Notes: a model not told the origin generated them from the letters alone. Positions 15,912 to 25,297 are shown, counted from the stretch's first letter. The stretch: DNA of 64,000 bases from Pseudomonadota bacterium (GCA_018241505.1 JAFEDS010000033.1:1-64000); one strand, 5' to 3'. Numbers and translations: made by a program.

Positions 15912-18539
15912 ATGAATTTGAGCCGCCAACTTGGGCTACTCGCCGTGCTTCTCTTCGGAAGCATCTCGGTGGCGCAAGCGCTCGATCCGTTGCAGAAATC
16001 GGCATTTATTGATCTCCCGGCGCAACCCCTGCCGCAATCACTCGAATATCTAGGCCGCCGATTGAGCATCGACATTCCCTGTAACCCCAAGAACTGTGGC
16101 CGGGTTCTAGCGCCACGCGTATTCGGAACGCAAACAGCCCGGCAGGCGCTGGATACCCTGCTGCACGGCTCGGGCCTTCACTACGAAGTTCTCGAAGACC
16201 AACGCTCAATCGGAATTTTCGCCTCGCCAAGTCAATCGATGGCAGAGCCTCCGGAGCATCCGAAGGTTACCCACCCGGCTCCTGCTGCAACTTCCGCCGA
16301 CACGGACAGACCTCCTGAAGAAGTCCTCGTCACTGGCTCATACATCAGCGGCCTCATCGACTATCACCCGCCGACAATCACCTATTCCCGGCGGGTTATC
16401 GAGGAATCCGGAGTGGGCTCGCTGGAGGAGTTTATTGCGCGCCTGCCTCAGAACCTGAATTCGAATAGCAGGGCGACCTATACGATCGGCGATGCCCAGA
16501 ACGCCGCGCGTGGCACCTCCGTCAATCTTCGAGGTCTCGGTGAGCGCGGCACGTTGGTCTTGATCGATGGCCACCGGGCCGCGGAGTCTGCGATGGGCAA
16601 TTTCGTCGACCTGTCTTTGATTCCGCTCGCCGCTATCGACCGCATCGAAGTCCTTTCCCAGGGTGCGGCCGCCATCTACGGTGCCGATGCCGTCGCGGGC
16701 GTCGTCAACATCGTTCTGCTCAAAGACTTCACCGGCGCCGAGTCCAGTGTTCGCGACACCTGGCCGTCTCACTCAGGTGCGCACGAGTTCTCAGCGGCTC
16801 AGACGGTGGGTGAGGACTGGGGCGGCGGGAATGTGGTGTCTTCATTTACCTACCGCCGGGCTGATCGGCTTCTGAGCATTGACCGGCCCTATAGCAATAC
16901 TCGGGGCTATACGCTACTTCCAGAGCTCACTGACTATGACGGCCACCTGTTTTTCCACCAGGATCTATGGTCGCACTTCCATGTTGACCTCGACGGTCTC
17001 TACAGTCATCGCCGTACCGATGATGACGCCGACTACATTTTGAACGGTGGGCGCGTCGGCCCTTATCAACAGCGGGGTTTCACGAACCAATACTATGTCG
17101 CTCCGACGTTCAAGTGGGCATCGGATTCTGGGTGGCATGCCGTCGCGGATTTCGATCTGTCCCAGAACCGATTCACCGAGACGACCACCTATGGCGCTGA
17201 AGCATTGTCCGGCGCGGCTATCTATTCAACACTGAGTGAGGCGCGCGTACGCACTGCGGACGGCCGGTTTGATGGGCCTGTCGCGCATCTGCGCACCGGC
17301 GACGTCATGATGGCGTTGGGTTTAGGTAAGCGTTGGGAGGATTACGATTCGTACGGCAGTGGTGTCGCTTCGGGCTCGTTGAGCCGGCACGTCGCTGCAG
17401 CACATGGAGAGTTGTATATTCCCGCTGTCAGCTCGTCCAATGCATTGCCGGGTCTGCAGAGACTGGATTTCTCCCTGTCCGTGCGCGCCGAACAGTATTC
17501 GGGAGCCGGCTACACACTCAATCCGAAGTATGACTTCCTGCTCCAACCCGTGGAGCATCTGAGCTTCCGCGGCTCCTATGGCACGTCCTATGCGACTGCC
17601 CGTTTCAGTCAAACTCTACTGGGCTACAATGTGTTGCTCATTCAGCCCATCAGCAGCGCTGCCTGTGCGTCCGGATCCTGCCTGGTGGCTGAGGAGTTTG
17701 GCGCCAATCCCAGCTATCGTCCCGAGCGCTCGAAGTCCTATACCGTTGGGTTTGAGTGGACCCCGGAGCGGCCGGCCGGATTTCGCATGCGCGCCAACTA
17801 CTATGCTTTCAACTATCGCGACCAGATCACGGCGCCACCGGACGCCGATACGCTGCTTGCGCACGCCGCCGCCTACTCGGGTATCGTCGTGCCAAACCCG
17901 ACTCCTGGCTTCCTCGACGGCGTCTTTGCGCGAGCCGCGACGTATCCCCAGGGAGTCGTGAATCTGGCCGGGCCGTACACCCTTGACTCAATCGACTACT
18001 ACATCGACCAGCGAACGCGAAATTTCGCCCGTCTGCTGGCGACCGGTGTCGACTTCGACCTGGCCTACGACCTTCCGAGCTCAATCGGTGTCTGGACTCT
18101 GGAGATGAATGGCACGCGGGTTATCAAGCTGGATGATCGCGCATCGCCTGTCGCCCCGGACGTCCCTGTCGTTGACACGTTCGCCCATCCGGTCTCCCGG
18201 CGTTACCAGGCACAGGTTGGCCTGCGAAGCCTGTTAGGAATCACTGCTCAGTTGCGCGCCGACTACTTCGGCCGATATACCAACAATCAAGTGAATCCCG
18301 CAGAGCCGGTACCCAGTTGGATCACCTTCGACGCAAGTCTCATGGTGCCGTTCGATCACTTTCTTTCAGCTCCGTTCCGCACAGCGCGTTTGGAGCTGAA
18401 CATCGAGAACTTCCTGAATCGCGACCCCCCGCACGTGCGAACCCCTTACGTACCCGACGGCTACGACCCGGTCCTCGCGAACGCCTTGGGCCGCGTCATA
18501 TCGCTGCGCTTCGTGGTAGGACTGCGAGGTAAATCATGA
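15912..18539 (+). CDS. TonB-dependent receptor with N-terminal STN signalling domain
   Basis: This 875-residue outer-membrane transporter is probably for the lasso peptide or a cognate siderophore-like ligand. The signal peptide MNLSRQLGLLAVLLFGSISVA precedes an STN (secretin/TonB N-terminal) domain at about 38-105 (LPAQPLPQSLEYLGRRLSI). A TonB box-like stretch PEEVLVTGSYI, a plug with GTSVNLRGLGERGTLVLIDG and a 22-strand-type barrel ending RVISLRFVVGL follow. The STN domain is the signature of receptors that signal through FecR/FecI, and both genes are adjacent and divergent. I chose ATG 15912, which gives a clean signal peptide, over an in-frame ATG 42 nt upstream. The stop overlaps the next gene as ATGA. 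Confidence 0.9.
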   Translation: MNLSRQLGLLAVLLFGSISVAQALDPLQKSAFIDLPAQPLPQSLEYLGRRLSIDIPCNPKNCGRVLAPRVFGTQTARQALDTLLHGSGLHYEVLEDQRSIGIFASPSQSMAEPPEHPKVTHPAPAATSADTDRPPEEVLVTGSYISGLIDYHPPTITYSRRVIEESGVGSLEEFIARLPQNLNSNSRATYTIGDAQNAARGTSVNLRGLGERGTLVLIDGHRAAESAMGNFVDLSLIPLAAIDRIEVLSQGAAAIYGADAVAGVVNIVLLKDFTGAESSVRDTWPSHSGAHEFSAAQTVGEDWGGGNVVSSFTYRRADRLLSIDRPYSNTRGYTLLPELTDYDGHLFFHQDLWSHFHVDLDGLYSHRRTDDDADYILNGGRVGPYQQRGFTNQYYVAPTFKWASDSGWHAVADFDLSQNRFTETTTYGAEALSGAAIYSTLSEARVRTADGRFDGPVAHLRTGDVMMALGLGKRWEDYDSYGSGVASGSLSRHVAAAHGELYIPAVSSSNALPGLQRLDFSLSVRAEQYSGAGYTLNPKYDFLLQPVEHLSFRGSYGTSYATARFSQTLLGYNVLLIQPISSAACASGSCLVAEEFGANPSYRPERSKSYTVGFEWTPERPAGFRMRANYYAFNYRDQITAPPDADTLLAHAAAYSGIVVPNPTPGFLDGVFARAATYPQGVVNLAGPYTLDSIDYYIDQRTRNFARLLATGVDFDLAYDLPSSIGVWTLEMNGTRVIKLDDRASPVAPDVPVVDTFAHPVSRRYQAQVGLRSLLGITAQLRADYFGRYTNNQVNPAEPVPSWITFDASLMVPFDHFLSAPFRTARLELNIENFLNRDPPHVRTPYVPDGYDPVLANALGRVISLRFVVGLRGKS

Positions 18540-19366
18540 ACAGACCCGCTGTATTGTCGTTCTGGCTCTGCGCGCTAGTCAGCTCGCGCGTATGCGCCCC
18601 CGATAGCCCTGAAGCATTGGGGTGGAAGACCTACGAAACACCAGTCGGTCCCGGCCAACATATCGAGCTGGCAGGCGGCGGCTCCGCCGACCTGAACACC
18701 GACAGCCAACTGCGAATCTCCACCGGAGCCCAAAGCCCCGCGCTGATCCTGGAGCGAGGCGAGGCATTCTTCCGCTCCCCCGGAAAACCCCTACACCTAA
18801 GTGTGGGCAACCTGTCCATCGACGCCGCCAAGGCGTCATTCAGCGTCCGCACCTACACCAGCGGTGACGTGGATGTGATGTCACTCGACGGAAAAATCCG
18901 CGTAGCTCTCTCACCCGCCGCACCTCCCACGCCTGCCATAGCACTCACATCGGCCACGTCCGCCGCACCCCGTTCCCCACAGACCTGGCTCGTGCCAGCC
19001 GGCCAAATTGCCTCAGCGCATCTGGGCAGCGTCTCTTTGCGCAAAGTCGGTCGCGCGACCATCCAAAGCAAGCTCCTATGGCGTGACGGAATGTTGGAGT
19101 TCGTCGGTGAGCCATTGGAGAACGTCGCCGCCGAATTCAACCGATACAGCCGAACCAGGCTCGTCATCGATGACGAATCAATCCGCAACCTCCGCGTAGG
19201 CGGACGCTTTTCCGCGTTCGACCTCGACAGCCTCGTTGCCACAGTTAGCAGGGTCTTCGCCCTACAACCGCAACCACGCCAAACACCTTCAGGCCCAGTA
19301 GTGGGCCTGCGCCTGAGCCGCGCAATCCCCAACACGATTGATCCACGCGTGGCTGCTAAGCAATGA
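18536..19366 (+). CDS. Second FecR-like protein, exported and lacking the cytoplasmic domain
   Basis: The 276 residues begin with a signal-peptide-like segment (MNRPAVLSFWLCALVSSRVCA), not the DUF4880 cytoplasmic module and membrane anchor of ordinary FecR. The rest is FecR-like: a beta-rich region with ADLNTDSQLRISTGA and GEAFFRS. It ends in a DUF4974-like module FVGEPLENVAAEFNRYSRTR, closely resembling that of the neighbouring FecR (VAAEFNRYNQDQ). It is translationally coupled to the receptor (ATGA) and to the next gene. With no sigma-contacting domain it cannot control a sigma factor directly. It may compete with or tune the full-length FecR in the periplasm. That is inference. Confidence 0.7.
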   Translation: MNRPAVLSFWLCALVSSRVCAPDSPEALGWKTYETPVGPGQHIELAGGGSADLNTDSQLRISTGAQSPALILERGEAFFRSPGKPLHLSVGNLSIDAAKASFSVRTYTSGDVDVMSLDGKIRVALSPAAPPTPAIALTSATSAAPRSPQTWLVPAGQIASAHLGSVSLRKVGRATIQSKLLWRDGMLEFVGEPLENVAAEFNRYSRTRLVIDDESIRNLRVGGRFSAFDLDSLVATVSRVFALQPQPRQTPSGPVVGLRLSRAIPNTIDPRVAAKQ

Positions 19367-19896
19367 GCCAGCCAGAACCGCTGGAAGCCCAGCCCAAGTT
19401 GCCATCCGAAGCCGCTCTCGATCTACTGGCAAAATGCCGAAACACTCTCTGTGAGTTCGACAACACCGGCGCGTACGAAGAAGCGGACCTGGCCCATGTA
19501 GCCGCGCGCATCCGCAAGATCGCCGCGGTGCTCGTCCGCGGCGCGCACCTATCATCGGTGCTGCTGAACATCGACGACGCCCTACAGACTTCCGCGGAGG
19601 ACCGCAAAGTCGAAAAGACTCTAGAGACTGTTTTCCCCGGCCCCTTCCTGTTGAGCCGCGCCAAAAGACTGATCCGCGTCGCCGACGGTCTACGCGACGA
19701 TTTCGCTCTCGGCAGATTGGGTCCCGTACCGTCAGAGTTCCCACAAGATAACGACCAGGGCGAACCCCCACCACTCGCCAAATGGGCCACCTGGTGCTGG
19801 TCCAACCGCCGAAAACGAACCGGCCTCGTAATCCTGATACTGCTGATAGCCGCAGTCTGGTGCCTGTTGACGTTTTATCCGCGCCTATCGTCGTGA
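19363..19896 (+). CDS. Tail-anchored hypothetical protein in the receptor operon
   Basis: The 177-residue protein is mainly helical and soluble for the first 150 residues and ends in a single membrane segment (TGLVILILLIAAVWCLLTFY, about 153-172). A basic NRRKRT precedes it, suggesting a cytoplasmic N-terminus. No family is recognised. The start overlaps the preceding FecR-like stop by 4 nt, so receptor, second FecR and this protein form one coupled unit. A role in signalling or in TonB-linked uptake is suggested by context only. Confidence 0.6.
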   Translation: MSQPEPLEAQPKLPSEAALDLLAKCRNTLCEFDNTGAYEEADLAHVAARIRKIAAVLVRGAHLSSVLLNIDDALQTSAEDRKVEKTLETVFPGPFLLSRAKRLIRVADGLRDDFALGRLGPVPSEFPQDNDQGEPPPLAKWATWCWSNRRKRTGLVILILLIAAVWCLLTFYPRLSS

Positions 19897-20236
19897 GGGC
19901 CGCTCCGAGATTTCGCGTTCTGCCTACACGTCGTTAAGCGACGTACTTAGCCGACGTCAGATTCACCGGGCGGTGGGTGTAAGCCGATAATTCTGATTCG
20001 TGCGCGAGCGCGACAGCATCTGTAGTCGCTACCGTGTATCGGGTGAATCTCCTCCGTCTTCGCATAACGGCTTAAAGTCCTTAGATATCCAGTCTAGTTA
20101 TCAAAATCTGAAGCGCATACTCAAAGGACTATTGGAAGGACGATGATGTGAGGCTGACTAGTGTCCATGGCAATCGGTGCATCTGTGATGCAACCTTCGT
20201 ACGTTGAGACTCGGCGCTCCTGAGGGAGGGAGCCCT
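19897..20236. other. Intergenic stretch
   Basis: This 340-bp stretch has no supported gene. A weak CGTCG/CGACG hairpin lies near 19931-19945 and may end the receptor operon. The right part must contain the promoter for the small ORFs that follow, and GAGGGAGGGAG lies just before the first start. Confidence 0.4.
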
Positions 20237-20380
20237 TTGTCGGGCTGGAAACGCCGTGAATACAACGGATCATTCCGGCGATCCGTACTGCAGCTATTTG
20301 GCCACCTGCTCGGAACTGCATTTATTTACATCAGTTTATTCGCTACGGCATGGGTGATAGGCTATTTTCCGCTTGGCTGA
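20237..20380 (+). CDS. Tiny membrane ORF, first of three before the HAD gene
   Basis: This frame encodes 47 residues from TTG 20237, just after GAGGGAGGGAG. An in-frame TTG at 20204 would give 58. The sequence starts basic (SGWKRREYNGSFRR) and then forms one hydrophobic helix (AFIYISLFATAWVIGYF). The following ORF overlaps it by 31 nt in the -1 frame. The two together read like one two-helix protein, so a frameshifted single gene is the main alternative. Confidence 0.4.
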   Translation: MSGWKRREYNGSFRRSVLQLFGHLLGTAFIYISLFATAWVIGYFPLG

Positions 20381-20520
20381 ACATTATCCATCCCTTTGGA
20401 GATGACACTTTCAAGTTTGTGTCCAAGATAGAGCAAACCATCTTTTATAGTGATGCTGCATTGTGCGGATTTGCGTCTCTCGTGGCTATGTGGCGCTTTT
20501 GTAAGGATATAACGCGATGA
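20350..20520 (+). CDS. Tiny ORF, second of three before the HAD gene
   Basis: This encodes 56 residues, MGDRLFSAWLNIIHPFGDDT and on, with a hydrophobic stretch near the C-terminus (SDAALCGFASLVAMWRF). It overlaps the first ORF by 31 nt and the next by ATGA at 20517. It may be the second half of a frameshifted two-helix protein. No family is recognised. Confidence 0.4.
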   Translation: MGDRLFSAWLNIIHPFGDDTFKFVSKIEQTIFYSDAALCGFASLVAMWRFCKDITR

Positions 20521-20696
20521 ACACCAAAATTATTTCCCCGATAGCGGAAGGGTTCTGTGAAAGCATTTACTTGGTTATTCGCCTTTGCGTCGGCATAGTG
20601 ACTGCGATCGCTGATATTTCTGCTGCTTTCATCAATCATGGGATGTTGCGGCCGCCTTCAAACAACGACGCCCCGTCTCACGTCAATCGAAAATGA
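20517..20696 (+). CDS. Tiny ORF, third of three before the HAD gene
   Basis: This encodes 59 residues starting MNTKIISPIAEGFCESIYLV, with a mildly hydrophobic helix (IYLVIRLCVGIVTAIADISAAF, about 17-38) and a polar tail. Its start overlaps the previous stop as ATGA, and its stop overlaps the HAD start as ATGATGA. The consecutive 4-nt overlaps argue that it is translated. Confidence 0.45.
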   Translation: MNTKIISPIAEGFCESIYLVIRLCVGIVTAIADISAAFINHGMLRPPSNNDAPSHVNRK

Positions 20697-21394
20697 TGAT
20701 CAACAAGCCAGTTCCAGCAGGACGTGCAGTCTTCTTCGACGTAGATGGCGTCCTGCTGGACTCCCTGTCACAACACCTCGACTTCTGCTCCATCAAGGCC
20801 ACCGAATACCGCCTCAACTTACCAATCCCCTCGCCGCAAGAATTTCGGCGCAGGGTGGCACTAGGCACCCAAGTCGGCCCAATGGCCAAATTCTTCCTGG
20901 CAGTGGGTTTCCCTTCCGACTACATCGAACGCGCGGTACCGGAGTACGAAAGTGAGTTTTCCCAGCGCTTCAAACCAAAGCAATTTCCCGGCGTGCCCGA
21001 TCTTCTCAACTCTCTAACAACCGCCGGCCTGCATCTCGGCATAGTGACATCAAATGTAAGGAAGAATGTAGAGACCGCCCTCCACAATGTTCTGCCTCTA
21101 TTCGACCCAAACTGCCTGTTCTTTTTCGATCGAGCGGCCTCGAGAAACAGCAAGCACCAGTGCCTGTCTGAAGGCGCAACCGTGCTCGGTCTTTCCCCCA
21201 ATCAATGCATTTACGTCGGTGACCAACCAACCGATGCCGCTGCCGCCCAGGCCGCCGCCGTACGGTTTCTCGGCGTTACCTACGGCTGGTCAGCGCATTT
21301 CCCAGATAGCTCAACTGAAGTTGCTGAGACTGTTCCGGACATAGGAAAACGGCTGCTCGCACTTCAAAGATCAACCGCGTCCCTGCGAGACTAA
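20693..21394 (+). CDS. HAD-superfamily phosphatase, phosphoglycolate-phosphatase-like
   Basis: This 233-residue hydrolase should remove phosphate from a small metabolite in the cytoplasm. All four HAD motifs are visible: DVDGV with nucleophile Asp16 and acid Asp18, motif II Thr119-Ser120, motif III Lys154 and motif IV GDQPTD at 176-181. A C1-type helical cap lies between motifs I and II. The substrate cannot be told from sequence. It is fourth in a chain of overlapping ORFs on the plus strand and converges on the minus-strand gene at 21371, with a 24-bp overlap of coding ends. Confidence 0.8.
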   Translation: MMINKPVPAGRAVFFDVDGVLLDSLSQHLDFCSIKATEYRLNLPIPSPQEFRRRVALGTQVGPMAKFFLAVGFPSDYIERAVPEYESEFSQRFKPKQFPGVPDLLNSLTTAGLHLGIVTSNVRKNVETALHNVLPLFDPNCLFFFDRAASRNSKHQCLSEGATVLGLSPNQCIYVGDQPTDAAAAQAAAVRFLGVTYGWSAHFPDSSTEVAETVPDIGKRLLALQRSTASLRD

Positions 21395-21919
21395 CCGATA
21401 CATCTCCACCAGCCAGGGCCAAGCGGAATAACATCCTCCGAGGATACTCGTCCATAAATAGAGCCCGAATATTTTCGGAACCACCACCCTGTAATGGCGG
21501 CTTGCGGGCCCTTTGTCCTTCGCAGCCCTGGTAACAGTCCATTCGTGAATTCCGTCGTCCTTCATGAGGCCCTCCACCTTCATCAGGAGCTCGGAGTCAC
21601 AATCAACGAGATCCATATTGCGTAAGTCGAGCGTTTTGAAAAAATGGGTCAAAAACCCCCCAGCAACCGCCAGCCCGACGCCAAGAAGCGCTCGGTCACC
21701 CGGAGTGATATCGGACGACGTTGCGATGTGAGCAAAACCCGTAATCACCACGGCAATCGCCAGAAAATAATAGTTCACAGAGGCAATCCGCTGCCCGGCG
21801 TGATAAATAAACAGGCCTCTCGCGTGCTCCAGAGCCCATTTCAGGCGTTCGTCATCCGTGGCGCCGCTGCTGCCGGCTCCTGAAGAAGAATCGGCAGGTT
21901 CTTTGCTCTCATCCATCAC
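21371..21919 (-). CDS. Three-helix membrane protein downstream of the STAND ATPase
   Basis: The 182-residue protein has a Ser/Gly-rich acidic N-terminus and a conserved-looking helix ERLKWALEHARGLFIYHAGQR. Membrane segments lie at about 48-66 (NYYFLAIAVVITGFAHI), 78-95 (LLGVGLAVAGGFLTHFF) and near the C-terminus (FGLYLWTSILGGCYSAWPW). The shape resembles the SLATT-type membrane proteins found beside NTPases in conflict systems, but I do not see a diagnostic motif. It starts 78 nt after the STAND gene stop on the same strand, so a functional pair is likely. Confidence 0.6.
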   Translation of the reverse strand: MMDESKEPADSSSGAGSSGATDDERLKWALEHARGLFIYHAGQRIASVNYYFLAIAVVITGFAHIATSSDITPGDRALLGVGLAVAGGFLTHFFKTLDLRNMDLVDCDSELLMKVEGLMKDDGIHEWTVTRAAKDKGPASRHYRVVVPKIFGLYLWTSILGGCYSAWPWLVEMYRLVSQGRG

Positions 21920-21997
21920 TCACTCCTCACTTCTGCATTCACACACAGCCCCGAGAACACACCACTCAGAGTCAGAATGAACAGTTCCCGGCGCCGA

Positions 21998-24900
21998 TCA
22001 ATGCGTAATGCGACCAAACAGAGTCAGGTTGCGCCAGTTAGGGCTCGACTTTGCGGTTCGGACATTTCCCTTAGTGAGAGCGCCACATCTATTTTCTGGA
22101 AAGAAGCCTAACAAAGGGGCCGCGATACCTCTTCGCCAGTCGAGAATCTCTCCTTCGGCAGTCCAAATCAGCATTCGGTCGCACTTCGGGTCATAGGAGG
22201 ACCAGATCATGTTACTCCCCAGGTCTCCCAGAGGGCCCAACTTTTGCCCGTCCAGTGACCAACCGAAGAGCTGCCCGCCGCGCCGCCGTCCGATGACTGC
22301 CTTCTGATTGTGACTGAAGTTGAATGAGGTAAATCCTGAACCTTTAAACTGCAGAACCAGGTCTGCCGTCCGGGACGAAGTAGTTATCCGCCAAAGCTCA
22401 CCTCGACCTTCCTTGGTTGTACGTAGCAGATGGTCCCCCTGCTCGTTGATGATCACCCGATCAGTCGAAGCCAATCCGAGTCCGGCAACTTTGAAAAATG
22501 CGTCCCGGTTCGGTAGCCATATGCCGGCATCGCTTCCTCCTTCGAGCGTCCAAACGAATGCGCCGTCGACTCTGGGTGCAACGTTCTGCGCCGTAATCGG
22601 ATCTGAAAACTTTCCGGCCACCGGGTCAATGGGCCAAATCACCGTTTTCGTCGGCTCGTCTTGCCGAAGAAGAAAGTGATTGGGTGTCAACAACATTTGC
22701 ACCAGGCCCGGCTGGAGGGTCAGTGTCTTGGGCCAATCGGCCACTTTGTCGGGACAGGCGCCTGCATATTTAATCGACTCTACAGATGCGGAGATCGTAT
22801 GCAGTTGCTGTTGCGATGGAGAATAGAGCGCCGCATACACCATGCCGTTTAGCTCCAGTACTCCAATCAGTACCACCGATCCTTCAGTGCTGAAATCGCA
22901 GAGCAGGTTCTGCATGTCTGCGCGCCAAAGCGTGATACGCGCGTGTCCGTCCGGGCTTCGCGCCAGCCACCCTTTGCTGCCGGCGGTGAAAAACATGCTA
23001 TCTTGCACGGGAGCGTGCGATCCGGAGCCGGTCGCCGGGCTTCCGCTCGGAGCGATGCTCTGCCGCGTAATCTCACGATAGGAGTCAGTGGCCGGAAAGA
23101 AAATCCCCATACACGATGTTGATGACTCCTGGCATTGGAAGTCCTCGAAAACAACCCCGCCGCTGGGATCCGGCGGCTGCAATAGCGATATTGAGAAGCC
23201 TGGACCTGGCCTCGCGGCAACCGGGATGATGTGGCTCCAGTCGGCAGTCTTTCCTCCTGCCATGCGCTTCAACTCTCCGTTCCCGGGCTTATAGGACCAA
23301 AGATAGAACCTGGCGCTTGGAGCAGGCGACCACAATGACGTGAGATAATTCGATACGATGCTCGATTCACTGCCACTGTATTCGCCTATTTCCTGCCCAC
23401 TCTCAGCATCCCAAACACTAACTGCGCGATTTTCCGGATGATTGTAGTCGCCTTCACTCGCAACAATGATTCGAGAACCTGAGTCGCTTGCCATGCCCCA
23501 TGCTGAAAGTCCGGCTTCGGACGGGTTGGTATCCCCTCCAACAATGGAAGCGTTGCCCATCGAGCGCCAAACATGCCACTCTGTCCCGAGCATGAGTACT
23601 GAAACGATCGCAAGTGCGCCTACGAGAACGTTCAAGCCAATCGGTTTTCCATACCCAATGACTATGCTCCTGAATAGGAGTTTCCGCGTGTCTGCCGCTT
23701 CCAACACATGCTTTGGTGCGCCGCGCTTGATATCACGCAATCTGGCAAGAGGAATGACGGTCTTTTTATTGACGACCATCTTCGCTAGATAGAAGTCGAG
23801 CTCAGCCATGGAGCTTTCACGTCGCGTCTCTGCGTCTTCGGTAGCGAGCTTTATTGGTTCAACGAAGTAGTCGTGGATGAGAGACCACCTCGGCAGCTCA
23901 GCCGTACCAAGTCGGACTAGAATATAGGCGTCTGCCAGATTGGTTAGGATGGCCTGAACCGCTTCGCTTGTCGCTGCTTTCCCGGCGCCTGCCGCAACGC
24001 GTTCGACGAGTTCGTTCAAGGTGAGCGGGTCGCGGGATTTCTTGTTGTTGGGAATGTCGCAAAGCTGCCTCAATATGGAGCGTGTCAACTCTGGAGGACC
24101 TGCCAGTGCCATGGTCTCCGTCAGAAAAGCGGCGCGCAGGCCGGTCGCGCGGCCGCGCTCCCGGTAGCGATCGATGGTCATCTGCCGACGCAGCGAATCG
24201 CAGACAATCTGCAGATCAGGTGGCCTGACTTCTCCATTGGTAGCTAAATCCTCGGCGATCTCATCACAAAGCACCTTGCTGCACGCAATCCCGTCCCGCA
24301 GAGCACACTCTTCGATGACCGCAGCGGCTTCGGTGGCGTCGAAGTTTCGAACATTGAATATATCCTCGGCCAGTGTGATTCGAAGGTTCAAAGCTCGCGC
24401 TACATCCTGCAAGTCCGACAGATACTCCTTGCGTATGCCGATCACTATTTTCCAGTCGGAGGCCAATGCAGTCGCGATTGCGTCGCCCATCGAACGTCGG
24501 CTGTCGGAGTCTGTGAGTTGTAGGAGTGCCTCTTCGAATTGGTCCAGGATCAACAGCGTTCCAACATCTTCATCTTTACTTTCGCGCTGTACTCCTTGTA
24601 TGACGAGTTGCCAAATTTGTTCTGCCGCTTTTCCGGCGCTCCGCCTGGAAAGTCGCATGGTGCTGCGTTCGTAAATCGAATACCTGTCTACCCGCGCCAC
24701 GGCAAATCCCGCGGCTCTCATGGGTTCGGTCAATGCACAGTCGATGAGAGAGCTCTTACCGGCCCCGCTATCTCCGGTAACAACGCAGATTCTGAAATTG
24801 GCGGACTTGACCTTGTTCAACAAGGCACCTGCCAGAACGCGACGCGACTTACCCGGTAATGTCTCGCCCGTGTGAAAGCGCTTGAGCCCTCGAAATGCGG

Positions 24901-25210
24901 CGCCTTCCTGGGATTGCGAACCCGCAGAGGGGGTTGTTTTTGAGGCGCTCGAGCGTTTGAAGGTTACGAGCGCCGCAATAGTCAAAAGTAGCCCGGTGAT
25001 AGTTGCCGCAAGGTATTTGGCCCAAAGGGGCGGGACTTGAAGAGTTGCCGCGGCGCTCAGTACGCTGGCAAAGACGAGCCCAACAATGGATTGTGTTTCT
25101 TGCAGGGTGTTCTTGATTTTGTTCAAGTCCAGGGAGTCAAACATCGTTTTCGACGGCGAAGCTGGTGTTACGCGTGCAGGTTCTTCTGGTGTTGGGGTGG
25201 GGGAATTCAT
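21998..25210 (-). CDS. Membrane-bound STAND ATPase with C-terminal propeller-like region
   Basis: This 1070-residue signal-transduction ATPase has two membrane helices at about 43-59 and 66-83. A P-loop NTPase follows with Walker A GDSGAGKSS (146-154) and Walker B LLILDQFEE (219-227), in the style of the nSTAND1 group. A helical winged-type region follows, then a third membrane segment near 560-580 (LNVLVGALAIVSVLMLG). The last 450 residues are beta-rich with WD40-like blades (AVSVWDAESGQEIGEY, LWRADMQNLLCDF), which probably sense a ligand. ATG 25210 after CCAGGAA was preferred over one 75 nt upstream. Such proteins often act in defence or programmed death. That role is inferred. Confidence 0.75.
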   Translation of the reverse strand: MNSPTPTPEEPARVTPASPSKTMFDSLDLNKIKNTLQETQSIVGLVFASVLSAAATLQVPPLWAKYLAATITGLLLTIAALVTFKRSSASKTTPSAGSQSQEGAAFRGLKRFHTGETLPGKSRRVLAGALLNKVKSANFRICVVTGDSGAGKSSLIDCALTEPMRAAGFAVARVDRYSIYERSTMRLSRRSAGKAAEQIWQLVIQGVQRESKDEDVGTLLILDQFEEALLQLTDSDSRRSMGDAIATALASDWKIVIGIRKEYLSDLQDVARALNLRITLAEDIFNVRNFDATEAAAVIEECALRDGIACSKVLCDEIAEDLATNGEVRPPDLQIVCDSLRRQMTIDRYRERGRATGLRAAFLTETMALAGPPELTRSILRQLCDIPNNKKSRDPLTLNELVERVAAGAGKAATSEAVQAILTNLADAYILVRLGTAELPRWSLIHDYFVEPIKLATEDAETRRESSMAELDFYLAKMVVNKKTVIPLARLRDIKRGAPKHVLEAADTRKLLFRSIVIGYGKPIGLNVLVGALAIVSVLMLGTEWHVWRSMGNASIVGGDTNPSEAGLSAWGMASDSGSRIIVASEGDYNHPENRAVSVWDAESGQEIGEYSGSESSIVSNYLTSLWSPAPSARFYLWSYKPGNGELKRMAGGKTADWSHIIPVAARPGPGFSISLLQPPDPSGGVVFEDFQCQESSTSCMGIFFPATDSYREITRQSIAPSGSPATGSGSHAPVQDSMFFTAGSKGWLARSPDGHARITLWRADMQNLLCDFSTEGSVVLIGVLELNGMVYAALYSPSQQQLHTISASVESIKYAGACPDKVADWPKTLTLQPGLVQMLLTPNHFLLRQDEPTKTVIWPIDPVAGKFSDPITAQNVAPRVDGAFVWTLEGGSDAGIWLPNRDAFFKVAGLGLASTDRVIINEQGDHLLRTTKEGRGELWRITTSSRTADLVLQFKGSGFTSFNFSHNQKAVIGRRRGGQLFGWSLDGQKLGPLGDLGSNMIWSSYDPKCDRMLIWTAEGEILDWRRGIAAPLLGFFPENRCGALTKGNVRTAKSSPNWRNLTLFGRITH

Positions 25211-25297
25211 GTGAACATTCCTGGTGGCGAATTCCTGAAGGAAATGAACAGGCCTCATGCATGCCCGAAGTTTCAGGCGTTGCATAGGAGTGCTACA

